A stretch of 21,464 nt of DNA, from assembly GCA_004151065.3 (NCBI GenBank), contig NWUY0300039383.1:16066-37529 (forward strand). Direction: 5' to 3'. The translations under genes were made by a program, and so were the position numbers. The first letter of the stretch is position 1; the number at the start of each line of letters is the position of its first letter. Positions 1 to 8,935 of this stretch are shown here, piece by piece. Under the pieces are notes generated by a model, which worked only from the letters and a program-made list of their open reading frames with translations, did not search any database and was not told the origin of the DNA. The stretch is from Larix sibirica (taxonomy: Eukaryota; Streptophyta; Pinopsida; Pinales; Pinaceae).

Positions 1-1971
1 TACATGAATAATTGTTGTGTACATCATAAGTATCCAGGAGAGACTCAAATATAGGAATACAATGAGTACGTAATCATGGTCCAACCATGCTTGATCTGAA
101 GCACTGATTTTGGAATAATGACATCCCAATGGAATGTTCAACCAAAATAACGGATGCTCTATCGGAACTTAAGGGGTCCAACATCTCCGGTGACTCCAAC
201 CACTAAAAGTATGAATCAAACAAGTTCAGGGAACTGCATCTAGAACTGGATACAATAGGAAGCATGTAACTAGAGGGATTCCAAAACAATGTCGCCAACG
301 CAGCATGGATATATTAGGAAATATATGGTTGAAAGTTTTCCATGGAGACTCACCTAAGGATTAGATTCGGGGATGTCTGGGATCTTCGACCAAATAATGA
401 GAGTACCAATAACCTGTATGAATCTCACTAGTGCAATGATTGAGTTGGCGTCGAGCACATGAGAAACAACCAAGCTAAGGGGCACTGAGGTCTCCCATCG
501 ATCATTCCATGGGACTCATCAATGATGGTTATGAGGCAAAGATTAAGGGTACCTCTCGGTCTATCCTTTGGAATAGATGTGTTGATCTTGACAGAGAGAT
601 ACCTTCTACCAACAAGGCAATTTTGTTTACTTGTTGAAAGTGCTAGGGATACGACCAAGGAATGAATAGAACTAGACAAGTAACTGAGACATTGTTTGGG
701 GATAAGATGGTAACTGAGTAAGAGACTCAAACTTCCTTTACTCAAAGTATGAAGGCATGGCTGACCTAGAAACATGTGTGGAACTCTTGATTAAATTAAG
801 GGAAAGACACAACTGGGGTGCCAGGGGAAATAACTGCAATGGGGATATTTTACAGATGGAAATAAGGGTACTGAAATAGTATGATTACAAGGGTGACTCA
901 TCGCAGAATACTCTGAACAAAGGTGACTAGGGTGCTGCCATAAAAAGAGACTATGCACAATCTACATAAGTGTTGAAGAGCACTATTTGTTGAATGGTTT
1001 CTCCAATGCATTGGCATTGGATAAGGAGTACTAAGAAGTACTCCAAAATCGTAGCTTCCCAAATGTATTAATATCCGTAAAAAGGGGGTGCTTAAAAACA
1101 TTGTTATATAATGGTTATTGAGGCAGATGTCCACCTCAACACTGGATCAAAGGTAATAGCAAGGAGATAAATGTCCAGTGAAATGATCAAGTGATTCATA
1201 TGATTGGGTGATAGCAGATGAAAACTTTAATATCAAGGTATTACATTGATGGTAATCTCCTTGCGGGGTAATGAATGGTGNGTCGGGGCCATCCTCTACC
1301 AACCATTGGTCAATTTTCATGACCTCTCTGGGAGAATGTTTGCAAAATGTTGCTCGATGCTGCAACCTGGAGAAACATCAACAATTTCTTGGGCTTAGTT
1401 ATGAATGTTAAAATTGTACCTTCTTGGCACAAACCTTAATAGATTGCATTAAGAACGAAGTTACTCTCACGTTCCCACTGTCTTCACAATGCCAATGGGG
1501 CCACAAAATACCTAAATTATTAACTGAAAACACCTTTGATATTCAATTTCATTTTTCCATTGTTTGAATTAAATATTTACAACGGACTTAAATACATAAA
1601 TGATCTCTCATAATTTATATATACATATACGAAGATATTACAAGTAATTTCTACATGAATGCAGTCACACAATGCCAATAATTCCATGCAATTAATCATC
1701 AGATAATAATAATTACGTTAAACACATAGCAGAGGTAAGCACAACACATTTTATACACAGATGGAGATTTATCTGAGAATATAATTCCACTGATTGCATA
1801 CCAAGGATGTTCCTCCCAGCCGTAGGCACTTTGTTATACCAGTTCGCTCTATAACACAGGCCACCCCTAAGTTGGGGCTATTAATCGTCAAGAACGCACC
1901 AATTTTTACCGTTACAACTATCATAATCCGCTAGCACTTCTCTCCCATCAGCCTGCACAACCCAAGGAATG
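1..1971. other. Stretch with no recognised gene (left edge)
   Basis: I see no recognisable domain on either strand. The open frames (for example about 428-775 and 898-1134 on minus) are short, lack known motifs and are flanked by stops. A plus-strand frame at about 499-640 is open and reads like mixed-composition protein, but it then breaks on several stops and I cannot name it. On the minus strand, 1743-1760 reads as a TATA-like run (GTGTATAAAATGTG), which could belong to a retrotransposon LTR of the minus-strand element further right. That is only a suggestion. One N lies at about 1281. Confidence 0.5.
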
Positions 1972-2031
1972 GGGCTCCCTTCTCTGAGTTAACAGTCCCT
2001 CGGGCTCCCTTCTCTGAGTTAACAGTCCCNN
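1972..2031. repeat. 30-bp tandem duplication ending in an assembly gap
   Basis: A unit beginning GGGCTCCCTTCTCTGAG occurs at 1972-2001 and again at 2002-2029, with a period of exactly 30 and no mismatch over the second copy. Two N bases follow directly at 2030-2031. An identical copy lying against an N gap may be a true microduplication, or it may be an assembly overlap that was not collapsed. Confidence 0.8.
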
Positions 2032-2484
2032 GCTCATGAGTGTGCAATATGAAACATCAAAATTCCATAAAGGCCATAAGTTTGGGATTCCATGGGGTAA
2101 ACCAATTAGTGATGATGACAGATTAATAAGCGATTGAGTACAAAATCACAAACTAGATAGATTCCAAATCCTATGGAAAGAGTAATAGCATGGATATCGA
2201 ATGGAAAGGGGTACTAAAATGATACCCATGTGAGAGAGGTTCTACTATTGAGTAAAGGAGAATGAAAGTGTGGATAGCTTCAGTCACTTACCCAAACATA
2301 GGGGGTCCTATAGGTGCAAAAGGGATGAAAAATTCAATGCATATTATTTTCTGTAGAGGGGAATCACCTACATGCCAGTTTAAGAAAGTATGCCTGTAGA
2401 AAAGAGCTACAAACTAAAATAAGAGAATGTTGTCACAATCGGGACCTATACACATGGAAATGCTACCCAAGTGTCAAATTGTGT
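2032..2484. other. Stretch with no recognised gene
   Basis: The minus strand lies downstream of the decayed retrotransposon reading path and could be its continuation. I looked for reverse-transcriptase, RNase H and integrase motifs here and to the left and found none. No repeats or RNA genes are apparent. Confidence 0.4.
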
Positions 2485-3122
2485 CTAGAAATGAAACCAA
2501 ATGTACAAGTGGCATGTGACCTTGGGAAATGGTTGAGATCGCGTGTGTGAGTAGGTAAGGCTAAGGGCATTCCCCCATGCTCTGGGTATGGGGTTTATGA
2601 CTATGCGGCACATATGGTTTGGATTGAGATCAAGATCATTGATATACAGAGATATAAGTGAAATGGTAGGGTCAAAATAATCGATCTTTCCCCCCAACCC
2701 ATAGGTGTTGATGCGATTTGAATGCGATCCTGGGGAGGTACCAACAAGGCATCGACTAACAACTGGAGGGGGGTTACCAAGAGGCTGATAGTCATGATTG
2801 CACAAAACATCCGTAAAATGATGAAGGGGAATTCCCACTATGGGTTGGATTCCCCAGTATCACCGACGAGGATGACGATGATAAGTAGGTAGGTTTGGGG
2901 GCCTTCCCCCATGCTACGAACATGGGGTTTCTTCATCGGTTTGAAAGGGTCAAAAAGATAGATGGGAGGGGCATGTGTCTGTTGACATGACTGCATTTTC
3001 ATGGGATGATGAGGAAGTCTTATCAGAGGACTAGATGTAATAAATGGTGGTCTTCCCATTTGAAGAAGACGCTGGAGGGTGAATTTCTTCGATAGTGATG
3101 ACATGGAACTCTAAAAAAAGTC
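2485..3122 (-). pseudogene. Serine/aspartate-rich continuation of a decayed retrotransposon polyprotein
   Basis: On the minus strand, below the zinc-knuckle segment, one reading frame stays mostly open from about 3,105 down to 2,485, broken only by scattered stops. It contains a Ser-rich stretch (SSDKTSSSSHEN), then a 117-residue open piece with Pro-rich turns (GNPPPVVSR, NPIPRAWGNALS). No catalytic domain is visible. Position and composition suggest the tail of the same polyprotein as the two CCHC knuckles just upstream on this strand, but I do not recognise it by family. It might instead be unrelated non-coding DNA with a fortuitously open frame. Confidence 0.3.
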
Positions 3123-3390
3123 AACGCAAATCATCCAGTACAAATCGATACTCAAGTAGATCAATACAATGGTGCAGATAATGACCATAAAGGCCACACA
3201 GCACACAGGGATGGTTGGTGCGCAATGATTATTTGTGCGCTTTGGGAGTGTCATGAAGATGGACCATCGAAATGTTCGTATTTGTTTCCTCGTCTAGCAT
3301 ATGCAGATGAGTGTGCAAGATGGGAAATTTCGGACATTGTTGGGACCCAAATCATCGCATATAGTGCAAGCCGGAGGTGCTCGAGTTGTA
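3123..3390 (-). pseudogene. Decayed Gag/nucleocapsid-like segment with two CCHC zinc knuckles
   Basis: On the minus strand, codons 3207 to 3166 read CVLCGLYGHYLHHC, a perfect CX2CX4HX4C zinc knuckle, followed by IDLLEYRFVLDDLR and a stop. About 125 bases upstream on the same strand a second knuckle begins TICDDLG after Cys at 3366-3368 and ends in QQCPKFP (Cys at 3334-3336). A short deletion between the halves removes the histidine and shifts the frame. Paired CCHC knuckles are typical of retroelement Gag proteins, where they bind RNA. Between the knuckles lies a His/Met/Thr-rich linker, broken by one TAA. Upstream on this strand is a proline-rich stretch. The frameshift and stops make this a dead copy. 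It is one of the two clearest parts of the minus-strand element; the other is the protease at 3,880-4,390. Confidence 0.7.
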
Positions 3391-3880
3391 GGAATAGTAG
3401 GGGGATTCACGTCTTGGTTTGGATTTTCTAGTGTGGTCACATTCTAGATTTTCCCCAGCCTTCTTCTTGAGAGGAGGTTGAGTGGAGGGTGGTGTCTCCT
3501 TAATGACTCGAGGAGGAGGGTTACTGGCAGTATCGATTGGATGCACAAGTGTTAAGACAACCTATGGTGTAGGGGGTGGATTTGGAGGTGTAAGATATCA
3601 AACGGGGAGGCATAACGTCAAGCCTGAAAGGTTAAGTGTCACCATCACAGGTGTGCTCACTACTCCAAAAAGGGGAAATAAGAACGTTATTTTCGTAATA
3701 GGCATGGCTCCCCATTGGTTCCCTGGTAACTAACTCGGAGAGGGTGTGGATTGAGGTTGGCAGTAGATTTACCAAAGGAGATAGTGCACAACTTTGATAT
3801 TTCTACCTTTGGAGGTGGAGGAAGTAGAGCCTTAAAATTCCTATCATGGGAGCATCGCAAAATATTCCTCGTCCAAAACT
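3391..3880 (-). pseudogene. Proline-rich linker between protease and zinc knuckles (decayed)
   Basis: Read on the minus strand, this interval gives proline-rich peptides in shifting frames, for example HPIDTASNPPPRVIKETPP followed by STQPPLKKKAG, and then NPPTIPTTRAPPACTIC leading straight into the first knuckle. Low-complexity, proline-rich linkers are usual beside retroelement Gag domains. The basic run KKK lies close to the knuckles, as expected for RNA binding. No single frame is open throughout. The plus-strand frame open at 3482-3733 is Gly-rich only because it is antisense to proline codons, so I do not call it a gene. Confidence 0.4.
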
Positions 3881-4390
3881 TGTTAACATAGGGATGGACA
3901 AGTTGTTGAAACTGTTGTCGATCGTGGATAAAATTTTATCCGAACAAACCAACCCTTGGGTTCCTAATAGGTCAACTAGTCCAGTTTCACAATCTTCCCT
4001 TCATGAGCGAGCATCATAAGCTTGAACACCACGCAAGTGACTACTTTCATAGCATACATGTAGCTACGCCCAAGGAGGAGGTTGTAATCTAACTAGGCGT
4101 TTACAACCTCAATATCGATTAGGATTGTTTTCCTATCTAACTCAACGTGGACCATTTGGAGAAGACCTTGTGGTTGAGCAGCGTGGCCTTCATAAGCGTG
4201 CAATGCCATGAGGGACGACACAAGTTGGGGGGATACAAGCTTTTTCCATACATGAGTGGACATGATGTAGGTGGAGGTGCCTTCATCGACAATACACAAA
4301 TGAAAACCAATTTTTTACAGTGACTGAAAGGGCTCCAACCCTCTTAGCTTTGTCTACCTCAACTCTTCTTCAATATTACTCCAATTGATT
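3880..4390 (-). pseudogene. Decayed retropepsin-like protease of an LTR retrotransposon (Ty3/gypsy type)
   Basis: The minus strand from about 4,373 down to 3,880 stays in one frame and reads as a retroviral-type aspartic protease. Upstream is EEELR...LEPFQSL. The active-site loop is CIVDEGTSTYIM, where D-E-G stands at the usual D-S/T-G position. Next come a central strand AYEGHAAQPQGL, then RKTILIDIEVVNA, and the flap-distal signature LDYNLLLGRSYMYAM, which matches the hydrophobic-hydrophobic-Gly-Arg pattern of plant gypsy proteases. The domain would cleave the element's polyprotein. In-frame stops interrupt it: a TAA before KIGFHL, a TAG just after VVNA, and two more after GKIVKLD. The open part alone (4093-4299) is only 68 codons. 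Homology is by motif recognition, not by search. Confidence 0.75.
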
Positions 4391-4560
4391 CTTCAATTCA
4401 TTTACTGTGTTTTCTATAGTCCTTTACTCCTCTAATTTACCTTAGGATTCTTCTTTACATCTTTATCTCTATCATCTCGTGGACTACCAAAATGTCTTTG
4501 AACAATTTCCAACTTTGCCTTAAGCTCTTAATCAATTCACCAACAAGATTTGTAATAATA
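4391..4560 (-). pseudogene. Possible upstream extension of the retrotransposon polyprotein
   Basis: The protease frame continues upstream on the minus strand without a shift, though with four or five stops. It begins with LKAKLEIVQRHFGSPRDD and charged residues. A second frame holds VNELKNQLE, a coiled-coil-like pattern. Charged or coiled-coil sequence before a protease would fit a Gag C-terminus, but no diagnostic motif is present. Confidence 0.25.
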
Positions 4561-5367
4561 TTCTCATTCACGTCTGCAATAAGGATTTCTACAAAACACT
4601 TCTCAAATCTGCAAGGACTTCAATGTAGAACACCCTCTTGTTCTTTCAATTCCCAATCAATATATTTCTAATTTGGCTTCATAATACCCAAAACACGAGG
4701 TTCTACAAGTACCTATTAAACCTTCATTTATGCTCAAGTCTATTCCTAATACATACATTGTATAAAGCATGATTATAGCTTAATAGGTCAAGATTCTTCC
4801 CCTAAATATTTACTAAAAGACAATTATAACAAGCAGAAGTTACACCCCATATAAGTCACAAAAGGAGACTTGAAACATGACAAACTTGCTCCTGAATTTC
4901 GCTGAGAATACTTCAATATTTTATTGACATACTTCTCGCCATGTTACTCCTGAAATCTCAAACATGTCTCCTATTACCACCTTGGATTACATCTCTACAT
5001 ATCTACCCAAAATGAGGGCGCACTACCTTTGCATTAATACATGTCAACATGACTTTCTTGAGCCGACGTGATGATTATCTTCTTAAATTTTGTTTGGGGC
5101 CGACTTGTAGCTACTTTTTAAACTATAAGGCTTTATATTTGGGATGACCTATAATTGTAATACTTCTTTTTATAAGAAGGTCCTTCATGAGTAGACTTTG
5201 ATGAGGGATCTCTTCAACGCTTCACTTCTCTTTTGTTTCTTCATTTACCCTTAGGATACTTCATAGATTTTGCTTGACAATGCTTTTGTCATCATTAAGA
5301 TATCATGGTATGCTTGGTTCTTCAAGCATTCTTGCTTCAATACCTCATTATTTCGACCCTTTGTTGT
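4561..5367. other. Stretch with no recognised gene
   Basis: This is A+T-rich sequence with no open frame of note and no motif I recognise on either strand. If the minus-strand element is a single insertion, its 5' end and LTR should lie here or further right, but I could not find a matching pair of LTRs or a primer-binding site. Confidence 0.4.
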
Positions 5368-5392
5368 CACACACACACACACACATATATAT
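5368..5392. repeat. CA/TA compound microsatellite
   Basis: About nine CA units (5368-5385) run directly into about four TA units (5385-5392). This is a simple compound dinucleotide repeat, probably length-polymorphic. Confidence 0.95.
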
Positions 5393-5414
5393 CGCATCAA
5401 TGCTTCAATCAATT

Positions 5415-5608
5415 ACACTTCACCTTGTTGACACCAATGGCTAATATTGGCATCAATGACAACACATTCAACGCTTAGGGATGTCCAAAGGGAGTTTGGT
5501 AGACATGGGTGACACTTCACCTTGTTGACACCAATGGCTAATATTGGCATCAATGTCAACACCTTCAACACTTAAGGATGTCCAAAGGGATTTTGGTAGA
5601 CATGGGAG
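5415..5608. repeat. 97-bp tandem duplication with an internal TG...CA palindrome
   Basis: Two copies, 5415-5511 and 5512-5608, share a period of 97 bp with about eight substitutions. Each contains an imperfect palindrome. In copy 2 (5523-5561) the outer arms are TGTTGACA and TGTCAACA, and the inner arms are CCAAT and ATTGG. In copy 1 (5426-5464) the right arm is TGACAACA. TG...CA palindromes of this kind are common at LTR ends, so the unit may derive from LTR termini. That last point is inference. Confidence 0.85.
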
Positions 5609-6990
5609 ACCACTTTGGGTCATGACGAATTGGGTCATTGGCTAGTCTCTCCAAGTTTGGGATACTGAGACTCGCCATGAATGGAAAGAGGGATGCTTCT
5701 GCCACCAAGGGTGGGGATGGTGGAGGTGGGAATAGTCCCATCCGTGGTACCAATAGTGTGTGGAGGTGAAGGAGATCCTAACTGTGAGCAGTAGGAATCA
5801 GATGGCTCAAAGGAGTGCTCCAACGACTGTGCAATGTGTCAAATTGAGGTGCAACTTATGGAGTCGATCGTGCTTCTTAGGAAACCGTACTAAGGGGTTT
5901 AACCCGAAGTATGCAAGAGTACCTCGAGGGAGTTATATTGATGGAGTCTAAGCTAAACAATTCAACAGCACAAGGTTGTGGGTAGCAAAGCTCAAATCGA
6001 ATAAAAGGAACCAAATCGAACAATAGGTGCAACAAGTGATCTAATCTAGCAAAATAGAAGAAAAAATCGAAAAGAGCAACCTAAAAAAGGAAAACATTGA
6101 CTAATCCTAGAAGAGTTATACATAATCAAAATAAAAGCACCAAATAATCTTTCTAAAATCTTTTCCTTTGTGGGGATACCAAGTCCCATCAAACAAAGAG
6201 AAGTAGAAAGCCAAGTCGAATCTCAAATCACAAGACCGAAATAGGGGCATCAATCTTATCTGAACCTAGTCAGTGAAGATCAAAAGAATAGTTATAAAGT
6301 TGGGGTTGCAACCAACTCTATATATTTCATAGGGATCCACCCACCAAAGGGGATCGCCTTTGTGTAAGATACCTAAAAAGAAAGTCTTCTAGGCTGCCTC
6401 ATTCACGAACACGTCAGATGAGTTTACTGCAACTTCAACCCAAAGGCAATGATCTCCAATGATGAGTGGGGATGGTGCACCACCCATCCAATCGATTACG
6501 GTCTTTCAACTTACCCCCCTAAAAGGAGAGGCCCACAAAAAAGAGGAAATTTTTGGCACAAATATTGGCATGGACCAAATTAGCTCACAGATTTGGGGGC
6601 AAAAAATCTAACCTAGATCCTTATCCTAAATCCATTGTCGTGCCTATAAAAGAAACCTTAAGCTTCCTCGTTCATCACAATTCTCCACCTTTTCACTCAA
6701 ATCATTCTGTCGAGATTCTCTTAAAGATTGGAGCCAATCTTTCCTTGCCTCTATCTCACCTACTAGAAATGCCTATCATGATGTGTGGTCAAAGGATTGC
6801 GAGATTGTTAGGAGGCCAAATGGACCCTCTCTCATACAGCTGCAGAGACCCCTTCCACTGTGCTTTTGAGGTGATTATTCCCCTTATACTTCTCATTTAA
6901 TACAAAAATATATATATATTCTTTGATTCTTTACATTATGTTGTTGCATGTGTATTGTTATTGAAGTATATGCTCATGTTGTTAGTTTAG
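5609..6990. other. Stretch with no recognised gene
   Basis: Two overlapping open frames on minus (5565-5823) encode short Ser/Pro-rich peptides. They could be Gag-like debris but have no motif. The plus-strand frame at 6553-6900 (115 codons) uses no ATG near its start and matches nothing I know. A TATA-like run, CTATATATTT, occurs at 6320-6330. The interval ends in a TA-rich tract at about 6,905-6,920. Confidence 0.4.
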
Positions 6991-7974
6991 ATCCGCTTTT
7001 TATTTAGTTCTTAGTTTGTTTTCATTTGTTTTTCATTTTTTTTGAAACATCATTGAGGTTACACAACCCCTTAGCAAGTGCCTTTTCGCACGAGTGTGTG
7101 CCAAATCACACACTACACATGGCTATTCTGAGCTAGAAGCAGACATCTTAAGTCTTTTTAAGATAATGCATGAGCTTATCATTCAGTTGTCCCTTGCATT
7201 TAGGTGTCTAAGTCTACTTAGGTTAGTTATGAGGTTGTTAACTCACCTATAAAATTTTTCGTAGCTAACAAAGGGCATTTTAGCTCTAGTTAATCCCTAA
7301 CTAGGTTTTTATACACTAGAGAACAATTTGAATTACCTACATAAGTGATTCGAATTGCCTTTATGTAATAGATTGTATCATTCTTGTATAATTAATGGAA
7401 TACAATGGCATAATGTGTTTATGTGCCATGGTTCGTAAATCCATGGTGTGAGTGTATTCTCTTTCACTGTGATCTTGTTTGTCTTTCATCAAGTTACATC
7501 ATGAATTAGGTTTTACTTTTTAGTATTCACCTTTTTTATTCCTGACATTAAGGAAATGCATCATGTCCTTATTATTTTACCTTATGTATTTGGTTTGATG
7601 GAGGCAATTCTCACTTTTTACTTGATCTACCCAGGGAAAAGGGGAGCCTTCTCAATCTCAATAATCAATATCCTTCTTGTCTTAAGCCCTTTTTCCATAG
7701 TAAGGGAGATTATCAATAGTGAGGAAGATTAGAGATAGACATATTTTGAGGACTCTTCTCAATCTCAATAATCAATATCCTTCTTGTCTTAAGCCCTTTT
7801 ACCATAGTAAGGGAGATTATCAATAGTGAGGAAGATTAGAGATAGACATTTTTGAGCTTTGAATCTCTTATTTGTTTTGATGATGAATGTTACGATTTTG
7901 TCACTTGATTGATTACTTGCAATGTGTATTATTACTCTATTTTGAATCTAGGTCTTGTGGTCCAAGACCTTATA
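6991..7974 (+). mobile_element. Possible 5' LTR and leader of a Ty1/copia element
   Basis: This block lies directly upstream of a degenerate copia primer-binding site and a copia gag. It has LTR-like landmarks on the plus strand: a TATA-like CCTATAAAATTT at about 7,242, A+T-rich polyadenylation-like sequence near 7,390-7,410, and a stretch resembling copia R/U5 ends around 7,455-7,490 (CTTTCACTGTGATCTTGTTTG). I could not find a second LTR copy elsewhere in the window, and the TG start cannot be placed. The call rests on position more than on sequence. A 107-bp tandem duplication lies inside it. Confidence 0.35.
7648..7856. repeat. 107-bp tandem duplication
   Basis: The unit starting CTTCTCAATCTCAATAATC occurs at 7648-7754 and again at 7755-7856, with a period of 107. 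The copies are nearly identical: one T/A substitution in the T-run before CCATAGTAAGG, and small differences only at the distal end. High identity points to a recent event compared with the decay of the neighbouring gag. Confidence 0.9.
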
Positions 7975-7986
7975 TTGTATCAAAGC
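7975..7986 (+). promoter_or_regulatory. Degenerate initiator-Met tRNA primer-binding site (copia type)
   Basis: TTGTATCAAAGC at this position differs from the common plant copia primer-binding site (TTGGTATCAGAGC) by one missing G and one G-to-A change. It lies about 100 bases before the gag start region, at the expected distance. It would be where the initiator tRNA primes minus-strand DNA synthesis. The LTR end just before it is not a clean CA. Confidence 0.5.
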
Positions 7987-8075
7987 TTTAGAGGTCCTAA
8001 AGGAGTTGGTATACAAATTCGCAAGTTGCAAAACATTTGCAAGTTGAAGGAGCCATCATAAGTGCATCAATTAAA

Positions 8076-8770
8076 ATGGAGCTATCTCCCTAGCCAATCC
8101 TTTCTCCCTTCAATTACTTTGAGTGCAAATCAAGAATTGAGATGCTCTTACAAATGAAGGGAATCTATGGGATCATTATAGGAACCAAACTAAAGCCTAA
8201 TTCCATTGTAAAGAAGTCAAAGTAACTAAACAAAATGGATGAATCTTTCGGATTATTATGCTACTCAATATCTCCAAATCAACTACAAAGCAAAATATTC
8301 TACCAATGGCATATGGACCAATTTGTCTCAATCTCTTTGGGAAGAAGGATGAGATGAAGGACCACCAATTAAAGATTGGGCAAATCAAACTAAGCACTAA
8401 TAACTTCGAATCAATCCAAGAGTTCACCAAATTCAAGTATATACTACAACTCAAGATGTGTAAGATAGTGAATGACAATGATCAATTAGTGCTCCCAATT
8501 ATATCAAAATTGGGACCAAACTATTTTGTATTTGTCTGCTCTTTCCATTCTAGAAGATTGGCACTCGATGCCTCTTGGACCATGTCTACATTGGACAACT
8601 TTGCAACCTCACTTCTCTAAGACCAAGATAAGCTCAACCAAATGGGCCTCCCAAAGTCCTTTAAATCACATGCCCTTGCAACTAATTAGGGGAACAAGAA
8701 GATGAGCAAGAAAAAACCTCCATTCATTGACTACGAGAATGCTTTGTCAAGAGAAATATATTTGGCTTGG
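8076..8770 (+). pseudogene. Decayed Ty1/copia gag
   Basis: This is the capsid protein of a copia LTR retrotransposon, recognisable across the usual Gag core. From ATG 8076 the frame gives FNYFECKSRIEMLLQMKGIY, then GTKLKPN, then KMDESFGLLCYSISPN, with stops at 8091 and 8222. The frame then shifts near 8,260 and, after a further slip around WTNLSQS, continues as LFGKKDEMKDHQL. It goes on with FESIQEFTKFKYILQLK, LVLPIISKLGPNYFVF and FHSRRLALDASWTM, stopping at 8618. Homology continues past the stop as DQDKLNQMG and a Lys-rich tail (KKMSKKKPP). No CCHC knuckle follows. The order and wording fit the plant copia Gag (UBN2-like) family well. At least two frameshifts and several stops mean it is non-functional. 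Confidence 0.85.
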
Positions 8771-8935
8771 AAATGCAGTGAAAGTCAACCATAATAAAGA
8801 TATGAATTATTGCTCACGCCATTGAAAGCTAAGTATATGTGAGGAACTCATGCTATTATAAAGGATTTAATTGACGCAATAATAATCCCCAAGATTGGTT
8901 CATAGACACAAGTATGATTCATAATACATGTATAT
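8771..8935 (+). pseudogene. Possible remnant of copia protease start
   Basis: At 8893-8925 the plus strand reads DWFIDTSMIHNT, which resembles the copia protease opening (W-x-I-D-S-G-A-S/T-x-H-M), with S instead of the catalytic-loop Gly. It lies at the expected place, after gag. It is a single short match in a frame that stops soon after, so chance is quite possible. No integrase, reverse transcriptase or RNase H of a copia element follows, so the element is truncated here or replaced by other DNA. Confidence 0.25.

Noticed and set aside
428-775. 115-codon open frame on minus
   Set aside because: There is no recognisable family. The plus strand is also partly open over the same bases, and nothing suggests which, if either, was ever coding.
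3482-3733. Gly-rich open frame on plus
   Set aside because: It is the antisense of proline codons in the minus-strand retrotransposon linker.
6553-6900. 115-codon open frame on plus
   Set aside because: It has no ATG near its beginning, no domain and no repeat of a known element. It is kept only as part of the unexplained stretch.
8893-8925. Copia protease active site as a firm call
   Set aside because: It is a single twelve-residue resemblance lacking the catalytic-loop Gly and quickly followed by stops. It is listed only at low confidence.
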